A stretch of DNA of 11,669 nucleotides, taken from an uncultured Acidimicrobiia bacterium (GTDB taxonomy: Bacteria > Actinomycetota > Acidimicrobiia > Spongiisociales > UBA5794). The notes below the pieces were generated by a model, which had not been told where the DNA came from, searched no databases, and saw only the letters and a program-made list of their open reading frames with translations. The position numbers were made by a program, and so were the translations under genes. Below, in pieces: positions 6,615 to 11,669 of the stretch. The stretch spans positions 1-11,669 of the forward strand of contig CAJWGC010000022.1 in the NCBI GenBank assembly GCA_913031525.1. Direction: 5' to 3'. The stretch's first letter is position 1. Every line of letters begins with the position of its first letter.

Positions 6615-7055
6615 TCAGCTGCCGATGGCTCTATTGAGCGAGCGAAGTTCGCGATGCAATCGTTTTTGCATGCTGCGTGCGAGGAAAGGACCGAGCATTA
6701 GTGTCGCTAGTCTCGTGCTCAGGCTGTCAGCGTCAGCCTCGATGGTGTTAGTGATTAGCGTTCCGCTTTCGTACTCCTCGAGTATCAAAGATCCGGCGAA
6801 CTGAAAGGGTGCTCTAGAAGAGCGGGTTTCGAATATCCGAGGTGGTTCGAACGTTATGACTTCCATCACGACTGTGTCTGCACGAAATCCTTGGCTGTAA
6901 CTGACGCGGAAGCTTGCTCCTGTTGTCATTTCTGGAGAATCAAGGCGGGCTGCCGCGACACCAGTTACCCACCGCGGCATGTTCTCGATTCGAGAAATAA
7001 AGCTAAAGACTTCTTCGATAGGTCGTTCGATGACGATGGATGCTGACAGATTCAT
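6615..7055 (-). CDS. SRPBCC-superfamily (polyketide cyclase/dehydrase-like) protein
   Basis: A 146-residue protein with the START/SRPBCC helix-grip pattern. The first strand is ASIVIERP, the first helix is IEEVFSFISRIENMPRW, then come antiparallel strands with VVMEVITFEPPRIFETR and LEEYESGTLITNTIEA. A long C-terminal helix (about 112-143) would close the hydrophobic cavity. Such proteins bind small hydrophobic ligands, and in actinobacteria many act as lipid, polyketide or coenzyme binding or processing proteins. No ligand can be assigned. The ATG at 7055 is right because it directly precedes the first strand, although no Shine-Dalgarno is visible. It lies downstream of tRNA-Pro on the same strand and converges on asd. 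Confidence 0.8.
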   Translation of the reverse strand: MNLSASIVIERPIEEVFSFISRIENMPRWVTGVAAARLDSPEMTTGASFRVSYSQGFRADTVVMEVITFEPPRIFETRSSRAPFQFAGSLILEEYESGTLITNTIEADADSLSTRLATLMLGPFLARSMQKRLHRELRSLNRAIGS

Positions 7056-7106
7056 GGTTTATCTGGATGTCAAGATACTGTGTCGCAGAGGTCAAAGAGT
7101 GAAAGC

Positions 7107-7134
7107 ATTACATTTCATACCGAAACTCGATCAA
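7107..7134 (-). promoter_or_regulatory. Possible promoter of the SRPBCC gene
   Basis: Reading on the minus strand, TTGATC (plus 7129-7134) and TGTAAT (plus 7107-7112) are 16 bases apart, with 4/6 and 5/6 consensus matches. The leader would be about 45 bases. It sits just after the palindrome beyond the tRNA, consistent with an independent transcription unit. The match is modest and could be chance. Confidence 0.32.
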
Positions 7135-7153
7135 AGGCCATTGTCCGAAACGT

Positions 7154-7195
7154 CCATCTAATAGACCGGCGGTTTACCGACGGCCTATTAGATGG
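7154..7195. repeat. 42-base palindrome overlapping the tRNA-Pro 3' end
   Basis: CCATCTAATAG (7154-7164) and CTATTAGATGG (7185-7195) are perfect 11-base inverted arms. The interior continues as CCG/CGG and CGG/CCG pairs around a TTTA loop, interrupted only by an A-C and a G-A mismatch, so about 17 of 19 positions pair. The right arm includes the encoded CCA of the tRNA. As RNA on the minus strand this would fold the CCA and trailer into a hairpin that may end transcription or guide 3' processing. No long U run follows on either strand. Confidence 0.75.
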
Positions 7196-7269
7196 TCGGG
7201 ACGGCCGGATTTGAACCGGCGACCTCATCGTCCCGAACGATGCGCGCTGCCAAACTGCGCCACGTCCCG
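7193..7269 (-). tRNA. tRNA-Pro, anticodon CGG
   Basis: On the minus strand all four arms fold without mismatch: acceptor CGGGACG/CGTCCCG, D stem GCGC/GCGC, anticodon stem CATCG/CGATG with loop TTCGGGA, and T stem GCCGG/CCGGC with loop TTCAAAT. The anticodon is CGG, reading proline CCG. The discriminator is A (7196) and CCA is encoded (7195-7193), giving 74 bases plus CCA. The C1-G72 pair is the hallmark of bacterial proline tRNA. It starts 18 bases after the stop of the CorC-like gene on the same strand, so it is probably cotranscribed with it and released by processing. There is no nearby integrase. Confidence 0.97.
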
Positions 7270-7287
7270 AGGTAAAGATGATACTGA

Positions 7288-8535
7288 TCAAGAATTGTTT
7301 CTGATTTTTACGATGTCGATACGGTTGCGGTCCATTTGCAACACTACGAACTCCAAGTGTTCGATAGCAATAGTGTCCCCTTCGGAGGGAATTTTTCCGG
7401 CAGATTCCATAAGCATGCCTCCGAGGGTTGTATATGGCCCCTTCGATAGTTCGACTCCAATATTTGAAGCTAGGTCTTCGATGGGGATACGGCCATCTGC
7501 GATCCATTGGCGCAATCCGATTCTCGTGATGCTTGGAACTCCGGGGTCGTACTCGTCCTGGATCTCGCCTACGAGCTCGGAAACGAGATCTTTTACGGTC
7601 ACGATTCCTTCAATGCCGCCGTGTTCATCGAGGACCATGGCGAAGGTGGATCGGTGTGATCTCAGGTTCTGCAGGGTGGTAAGAATTGAAGTTGACTCAG
7701 GGACGAACATCGGATCACGCAGAAGCTTACGAATCTCTTCCGAATCGGGTTCAGCGCCAAGCTGTAGGAGATCTTTTACGTAAAGTACGCCGGTCAGGTC
7801 GTCTAAGTCTCCGGCGCTCACTGGGTATCTAGAGTGTCCGGTTTCCGCTACTGCCTCGCGTGCTGCCTGAAACGTAACTGGCTCTTCGAGAGTGGCTATC
7901 TCCGTTCGCGGTGTCATGACTTCTTTCACTGGACGATCTGCGAGAGTGAAGAGTGAGTCCAGGATTTCGTGTTCAATTGACGCTATGCCTCCCGCAGCAA
8001 GGCCTAACTCGGAGAGGGCTCGAATGTCGTCTTCTGTTATCGCCTTGACATTGTCGTGTGGAGATATGCCGAATACACGGAGGAGGCCGCGCGCAATCTG
8101 GGTAAACAATCGAGACACCGGCGCGAGCAATCTAGATAGCTGCAAGATTGTTGGAGCAACGGCGAGGGAGAACTGCTCGGGGTAGCGAGCGGCGAGGCTT
8201 TTTGGGGTGACTTCTCCGATGATCAAGATGACGGCGGTTACTGCTGCTGTCGCCACCCAAGGTCCCCAATTTTCGCCGACGAGATCGATAAAAAGTGTTG
8301 TTGCTACAGCTGTTCCGAGGATGTTGACGAGATTGTTTGCCACCAGCAATGTGCTGATCAATCGATCCGGATCGGCAACGAGTTGTTGGACGCAAAGACC
8401 TCGACGCCCGATTTGGGCGAGTTGATGGACTCGTTCCTTCTGTATATAAATCAGGGCGGTTTCCGACCCGGATAAGAATCCGGAAGCGAGAGCACTGACT
8501 GAAAGGATGATTATGTAGATAGCTGTGATTGTCAC
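7288..8535 (-). CDS. CNNM/CBS/CorC-domain membrane protein (hemolysin-related transporter)
   Basis: A 415-residue protein with the three-part architecture of the CorB/HlyC-CorC family. An N-terminal CNNM (DUF21) membrane domain covers 1 to about 160, with the SGSETAL motif (22-28), about four hydrophobic segments and GEVTPKS (107-113). A cytoplasmic CBS pair follows (about 202-255 and 268-322, with VMTPRTE and VLDEHGGIEGIVTVKDL). The CorC/HlyC transporter-associated domain is at about 338-412. Relatives transport or regulate Mg2+ efflux, with CBS domains binding Mg-ATP; the hemolysin name is historical. The start is GTG at 8535, giving a sensible first membrane helix, but it lacks a clear Shine-Dalgarno. 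It lies 46 bases after the receiver gene and 18 bases before tRNA-Pro. Family membership is firm; the ion is inferred. Confidence 0.93.
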   Translation of the reverse strand: MTITAIYIIILSVSALASGFLSGSETALIYIQKERVHQLAQIGRRGLCVQQLVADPDRLISTLLVANNLVNILGTAVATTLFIDLVGENWGPWVATAAVTAVILIIGEVTPKSLAARYPEQFSLAVAPTILQLSRLLAPVSRLFTQIARGLLRVFGISPHDNVKAITEDDIRALSELGLAAGGIASIEHEILDSLFTLADRPVKEVMTPRTEIATLEEPVTFQAAREAVAETGHSRYPVSAGDLDDLTGVLYVKDLLQLGAEPDSEEIRKLLRDPMFVPESTSILTTLQNLRSHRSTFAMVLDEHGGIEGIVTVKDLVSELVGEIQDEYDPGVPSITRIGLRQWIADGRIPIEDLASNIGVELSKGPYTTLGGMLMESAGKIPSEGDTIAIEHLEFVVLQMDRNRIDIVKIRNNS

Positions 8536-8581
8536 AGTGAAGCCGATTGATTTTTCAGATTGTCGATACGTCTGTGGCGGC

Positions 8582-8998
8582 TCATTCGGAGGCTTGTCCA
8601 GTTCCGTTCTCCGGTCCCGTTGTATAGGAACGCGATTCGAGTGCCGCTTCTAGCGCTTGTTCCAATTGACGTGATGTAAAGGGTTTGGTGAGCCAAGCGG
8701 CAGCTCCGGAGCGCCTAGCTAGGAAATTATCTGCATGCCGGTCCAGGAGTAGGACTACCGGCAATCCAGGTGATTGAATGCTGCCTGTTGCTTCGCGAAT
8801 AGAGCGAGTGACTGCCATACCACCCATTGCTCCGATTTGAAGGTCGGTGATAACGGCATCCACATTTTGGGATACTGCCATTGATGCGGCTGTTCCGGGG
8901 TCGGAATGATCGATAATCTCGTACTTCGAGGACGTGAGTGTGGCGCGGACTTCGTTCCGGACCCACGACGCGTCAGCAACAACTAGGACCTTGGTCAT
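8582..8998 (-). CDS. Stand-alone response-regulator receiver protein with altered active site
   Basis: A 138-residue CheY-like receiver with no output domain. The phospho-acceptor aspartate is D52 in AVITDLQIGAMGG, and the lysine K105 in LTKPF is present. Two other key positions are changed. The acidic pair normally at the end of strand 1 is A8-D9-A10, leaving a single aspartate. The switch Thr/Ser at the end of strand 4 is L85 in PVVLLLD. The C-terminal 18 residues are polar and probably unstructured. It may still be phosphorylated weakly or may act through protein contacts without phosphorylation. No histidine kinase is adjacent. The ATG at 8998 starts the canonical MTKVLVV strand. The gene is divergent from the NfeD gene across 85 bases and 46 bases upstream of the CorC-like gene, with which it may form a unit. 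Confidence 0.87.
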   Translation of the reverse strand: MTKVLVVADASWVRNEVRATLTSSKYEIIDHSDPGTAASMAVSQNVDAVITDLQIGAMGGMAVTRSIREATGSIQSPGLPVVLLLDRHADNFLARRSGAAAWLTKPFTSRQLEQALEAALESRSYTTGPENGTGQASE

Positions 8999-9071
8999 GC
9001 ATAAAGGATAGGTCCGATTCCATAAACAGTGGGTCCAGCGCTTCAGGAGATTTGGCTTGCGTTAATTCTCG

Positions 9072-9077
9072 TATTAT
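9072..9077 (+). promoter_or_regulatory. -10 element implying a leaderless NfeD transcript
   Basis: TATTAT ends 6 bases before the ATG at 9084, so transcription would start at or next to the A of the start codon. There is no Shine-Dalgarno in front of that ATG, which agrees with leaderless translation. The -35 region is weak (TTTGGC at 9051-9056, spacer 15), so the call rests mainly on the -10 box and its distance. Confidence 0.4.
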
Positions 9078-9083
9078 TTCTAG

Positions 9084-10370
9084 ATGCGTCGTTTTGTATT
9101 GCTCTTGCTTTTCGCAATTGTCGTGTTAGGACTTCTTCCAGCCTTTGCCTTCGCCGTAGGTGAGTCAAAAGGTGGAGTGGACGTGGCCGAAATGGAGGGT
9201 GTAGTGGATCAGCGAATGATTGATTTCTTGACGGACGCTGTCACAGAAACCGACGCTGATCTTGTCGTATTGCGTATCGACAGTCCGGGGGTGGCGTCTG
9301 GAGACATCGCGTCTTTGGCAGACGCTCTGCATGTTGCCACAGTTCCAGTTGTCGCCTGGATCGGGCCACAGGGCGCTAGAGCGTACGGAGGTTCGTTGCA
9401 GATCGCTGCCGCGACGGATTATCTCGCGGCCGCTCCTGGTGTCAGGATTGGATATGCTCTTCCAACGGTCGCTGGTAGACCACTATCCATCCCTCTTATT
9501 GAGACTTCAGGTTTGGTAGATCTCCTCGATGCGCAGGTCCAGCTAAATGAGGGATCGCCGTTTCCACCTTTTATATCAGACCTAACACCTTCGATCGGCC
9601 AGTTCCTTGCATCGATTGATGGTTTGGAGATTGGAGGGTCTGTCGTTGAAACAGCTAAACAAGTCAATCTCGAAGATGGCTCTACAGTGACTGTGCCTTC
9701 TGTCGAAGTGCGCTTCCTTCAACCAGATCTTTCCACTCGATTTTTGAGGCTTGCGATTCGACCCGAGGCAGCATTCTTTTTCCTTCTTGCCGGTATTTCT
9801 TTGGCTGTATTCGAGCTGTATGCGGCAGGAGTCGGCGTTGTGGCTGTGGCTGCTGCTCTTTGCCTGTTCTTATCGATGTATGGCCTTGCTGCTCTTCCGA
9901 TTCGCTGGTGGGCGATCGTGTGTTCAGCATTAGGGATGATCCTCTATACATGGGATTTCCAGAGCACTCGGCTCGGATGGAAGAGCTTGCTGGGCACTGC
10001 GTCATTGCTCATAGGGGGGTTCTATCTCATTGATGCGTATCCACAATTCGTTCCTCGAACGTGGACAATTGTTATTGTCGTTTTGGGGGTCGCTGCTTTT
10101 TATCTTTTCGCCTTGACTACGGTCGTGCGATCTCGTTTCAGCACACGAACGATTGGACGTGAATACCTGATCGGCCGTAGTGGTGAGGCGAAATCTTTCT
10201 TCGACCCCGAAGGAGTCGTGTCTGTTGATGGAGCGAGTTGGAAAGCTCGAGCGGCTCGGGCGGCGAAGATTTCACCTGGGGATCGAGTAACCGTACTTTC
10301 GGTTAGGGGAATTGTATTAGAAGTAGATCCGATTTCCGACGCGTCTCTTCAGGATGACGATTCGACCTAG
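9084..10370 (+). CDS. NfeD-family membrane protein with a protease-like domain lacking its catalytic serine
   Basis: A 428-residue protein with the long NfeD (NfeD1b) layout. A signal-like hydrophobic N-terminus (4-24) is followed by an extracytoplasmic ClpP/S49-type domain (about 30-195), four to six membrane segments (about 228-347) and a C-terminal soluble OB-fold (about 356-416, EGVVSVDGASWKARA and PGDRVTVLSVRGIVLEV). Long NfeD proteins pair with SPFH/stomatin proteins and cleave their C-termini using a Ser-Lys dyad. Here the block that normally reads GARAASAGT is GARAYGGSL, so Gly102 occupies the serine position. The GRN-containing segment near the catalytic lysine is also not recognisable. 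The domain is therefore probably a pseudoprotease. S104 lies two residues later but is out of register. No SPFH gene is visible in the window. A hairpin follows 22 bases after the stop. Confidence 0.88.
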   Translation: MRRFVLLLLFAIVVLGLLPAFAFAVGESKGGVDVAEMEGVVDQRMIDFLTDAVTETDADLVVLRIDSPGVASGDIASLADALHVATVPVVAWIGPQGARAYGGSLQIAAATDYLAAAPGVRIGYALPTVAGRPLSIPLIETSGLVDLLDAQVQLNEGSPFPPFISDLTPSIGQFLASIDGLEIGGSVVETAKQVNLEDGSTVTVPSVEVRFLQPDLSTRFLRLAIRPEAAFFFLLAGISLAVFELYAAGVGVVAVAAALCLFLSMYGLAALPIRWWAIVCSALGMILYTWDFQSTRLGWKSLLGTASLLIGGFYLIDAYPQFVPRTWTIVIVVLGVAAFYLFALTTVVRSRFSTRTIGREYLIGRSGEAKSFFDPEGVVSVDGASWKARAARAAKISPGDRVTVLSVRGIVLEVDPISDASLQDDDST

Positions 10371-10392
10371 TGCGTTTTAGGAGCCGCGAAAT

Positions 10393-10430
10393 GTTTCCTT
10401 TGGGCAAGAAATTTTTTTGCCTAAAGAAAC
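10393..10430. terminator. Strong hairpin between the NfeD gene and the WhiB-like gene
   Basis: GTTTCCTTTGGGCAA (10393-10407) and TTGCCTAAAGAAAC (10417-10430) pair over 14 positions with one bulged C and one G-U pair, around a 9-base loop GAAATTTTT. It lies 22 bases after the NfeD stop and 49 bases before the WhiB start. No U run follows the stem in the plus direction, so it is an imperfect intrinsic terminator. It could instead be an attenuator or RNA-stability element limiting read-through into the regulator. Confidence 0.55.
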
Positions 10431-10479
10431 AGGTGCCGCTATTTTCAGCAGTCCTAGTCATGGATATGGAAGGTTGACT

Positions 10480-10737
10480 TTGGACACTAACGACCGTACC
10501 TGGCAGCCCATTGCACTATGCCGGGGAAATCGTTCCCATCTTTTTTTCTCTCCGAGCACCAATGAGAGAAAGGAAGAGAGGAATCGCCGGGAAGAGCGAG
10601 CTAAGTCGATTTGTATGGTATGTCCAGTCCAATTCCCATGTAGAGAATACGCCTTGACCATTCGTGAACCTTATGGGATATGGGGAGGCCTCACTGAGGC
10701 GGAACGTCGGTCTTTTTTGGCCCAGGCTGCTTCTTAA
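10480..10737 (+). CDS. WhiB-family iron-sulfur transcription regulator
   Basis: An 85-residue protein with all family signatures: four cysteines (C14, C45, C48, C54 in the C-x2-C-x5-C spacing) that would hold a [4Fe-4S] cluster, the AKSICMVCPV block, YALTIREPYGIWGG with the turn motif (66-70), and a short basic C-terminus for DNA contact. WhiB-like proteins sense redox or nitric oxide and work with the principal sigma factor; they are essentially restricted to actinobacteria and their phages. I choose TTG at 10480 because GGAAGG (10468-10473) lies 6 bases before it and the length is then typical. Another TTG at 10417 lies inside a hairpin and has no ribosome site. No in-frame ATG exists. Its last 47 bases overlap the 3' end of selB on the other strand. 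Which paralogue (WhiB1-7) it is cannot be decided. Confidence 0.92.
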   Translation: MDTNDRTWQPIALCRGNRSHLFFSPSTNERKEERNRREERAKSICMVCPVQFPCREYALTIREPYGIWGGLTEAERRSFLAQAAS

Positions 10738-11669
10738 CCGATCTCAAATTGCCCTGACGAATTGTCCATCCGTTCGCGTCTAGCCATTCCAGAAGAGGCA
10801 CTGCTTGACGGCGAGTTATTGCATAGGTGTCACGGAATTCGGCGACGGTAAATGGATCTTCCAAATGTTTGAGGCCAGAGATCACCTCATCGATCTGTTC
10901 CGGCAGGTAGACCAAATTCTCTGCGACGCGAATGAGCTCTTCCGACCGAATGAGAGCGTGTAGAACTTCCGGACTAAGGCCGATTTGTGAGGCACGAGGA
11001 ACAGCGAGGCTTGTTTCGGTCAGTACCGCTCGAGCCGCATTCCATGCTTGCGTTTCGGTAGATCCCAGTGATCCAGTGAAGTCGGCAGTGTGGACCGTTC
11101 GTCCGTTATCAATCAGATCCTCTGTGGTGCTAAGCACTGCATCGACAATCTCCGGATCAATCCCAGACTTTGTCGCGATGCTTGCTCTCGGCATGCCTGG
11201 CCTTAGCGGATTCGCGGCTTGGAAAAAACGTATTGTCGACTCGACTGTTTCGCTGAATTTATCTAATGCGATCTCTGATATTGCTTTTTCGTTAGCTACA
11301 AAACTGTATTCAGGTTTGCCTCCGTCACTATCGATTTCAAGATGGAGGAGAGAATCGCATTCTCGGATGTTGAGTAAAGCTTGAGCCTTTTCATGAGGTC
11401 CTTGTTTGAGAGCTGCAACGAGATTCTGGCTTTTGGTTGCAAGTTCGTGGAGACGTCCGCGAGGGGCCGGATCGAGCACCTGACCACCGGCGACGACAGT
11501 ACGACGTCCGACCTCTCGTACGATAAATCGGTCTCCCATTTTGAGCGGCAGCCCGACAGGGATCCTGATCAACGCATGACCAGTGTTAGCGATCTCACTA
11601 TTTGAGACAGGGATTAGCTGCATTGGCCAGGCCCCACTACCGGCATGGAGGTGGAATGCTCCTCGACTG
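10691..11669 (-). CDS. selB: Selenocysteine-specific translation elongation factor SelB (C-terminal part; N-terminus beyond the window)
   Basis: SelB delivers selenocysteyl-tRNA to the ribosome at UGA codons marked by a SECIS hairpin. The frame is open to the right edge, giving 325 visible C-terminal residues; the GTPase domain would lie outside. The visible part begins in the EF-Tu-like beta-barrel domain (RGAFHLHAG, then LPLKMGDRFIVREVGRR and VAGGQVLDPAPRG). It continues into tandem winged-helix domains. The last one shows the family pattern FRDTYAITRRQAVPLLEWLD followed by GWTIRQGNLRSV, the part that binds SECIS RNA. An ATG at 11623 is internal, not the start. The TGA stop at 10691-10693 lies inside the WhiB-like gene. 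Its presence predicts selA, selD, selC and at least one selenoprotein gene elsewhere in the genome. Confidence 0.94.
   Translation of the reverse strand, partial: SRGAFHLHAGSGAWPMQLIPVSNSEIANTGHALIRIPVGLPLKMGDRFIVREVGRRTVVAGGQVLDPAPRGRLHELATKSQNLVAALKQGPHEKAQALLNIRECDSLLHLEIDSDGGKPEYSFVANEKAISEIALDKFSETVESTIRFFQAANPLRPGMPRASIATKSGIDPEIVDAVLSTTEDLIDNGRTVHTADFTGSLGSTETQAWNAARAVLTETSLAVPRASQIGLSPEVLHALIRSEELIRVAENLVYLPEQIDEVISGLKHLEDPFTVAEFRDTYAITRRQAVPLLEWLDANGWTIRQGNLRSVKKQPGPKKTDVPPQ

Noticed and set aside
7193..7269. Possibility that the tRNA gene is selC (selenocysteine), given selB in the window
   Set aside because: It has a short 5-base variable region, a 7-base acceptor stem and a CGG anticodon. 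selC would have a long variable arm and a TCA anticodon.
7211..7783. 190-residue plus-strand ORF across tRNA-Pro and the CorC-like gene
   Set aside because: It begins inside the tRNA and runs antisense to the conserved CorC and CBS domains. The protein looks like a shadow translation.
10932..11384. 150-residue plus-strand ORF inside selB
   Set aside because: It lies wholly antisense to conserved winged-helix sequence of SelB, and its Ser/Arg/Ala-rich translation has no recognisable domain.

Overview
The window looks like ordinary chromosome from a free-living actinobacterium. A WhiB-type iron-sulfur regulator and a short acyl-CoA carboxylase epsilon-like protein are both essentially actinobacterial families. 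Class II (GlpX) fructose-bisphosphatase, a lysC-asd operon with an internal lysC start, and TTG/GTG and apparently leaderless starts fit the same picture. Base composition is moderate, not the very high GC of Streptomyces or Mycobacterium. An Acidimicrobiia-like or other environmental lineage is a reasonable guess, but this is inference only. No phage, IS element, CRISPR array or obvious defence cassette is visible.

Layout. Positions 1-2755 (minus strand) carry carbon metabolism, read right to left: methylmalonyl-CoA epimerase, the carboxylase epsilon-like protein (ATGA overlap), an acetyl-CoA acetyltransferase-type thiolase, and GlpX, whose C-terminus lies beyond the left edge. A likely promoter sits just upstream of the epimerase. 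Positions 2945-3995 (minus) hold a PHP-domain phosphoesterase and a 57-residue membrane protein with a consensus-like promoter almost touching its start codon. Positions 3996-4351 are a non-coding divergent region with a repeated ATACAAG motif and several inverted repeats. Positions 4352-6597 (plus) are aspartokinase and aspartate-semialdehyde dehydrogenase, overlapping by four bases. These make the first two steps toward lysine, threonine, methionine and diaminopimelate.

Positions 6615-8998 (minus), read right to left, hold a stand-alone receiver protein with a partly degenerate active site, a CNNM/CBS/CorC membrane protein, tRNA-Pro(CGG) with an encoded CCA inside a long palindrome, and an SRPBCC-fold protein. 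Positions 9084-10737 (plus) hold a long NfeD-family membrane protein whose protease-like domain has lost its catalytic serine, a strong hairpin, and a WhiB-like regulator. The WhiB gene overlaps tail to tail by 47 bases with selB, the selenocysteine-specific elongation factor, which runs off the right edge. The organism therefore probably decodes some UGA codons as selenocysteine, although several genes here use TGA as their normal stop.

Nothing here clearly amounts to an undescribed system. The observations most worth a second look are the internal lysC start, the apparently inactive NfeD protease domain, the degenerate receiver, the tRNA palindrome, the structured lysC leader, and the whiB/selB overlap.
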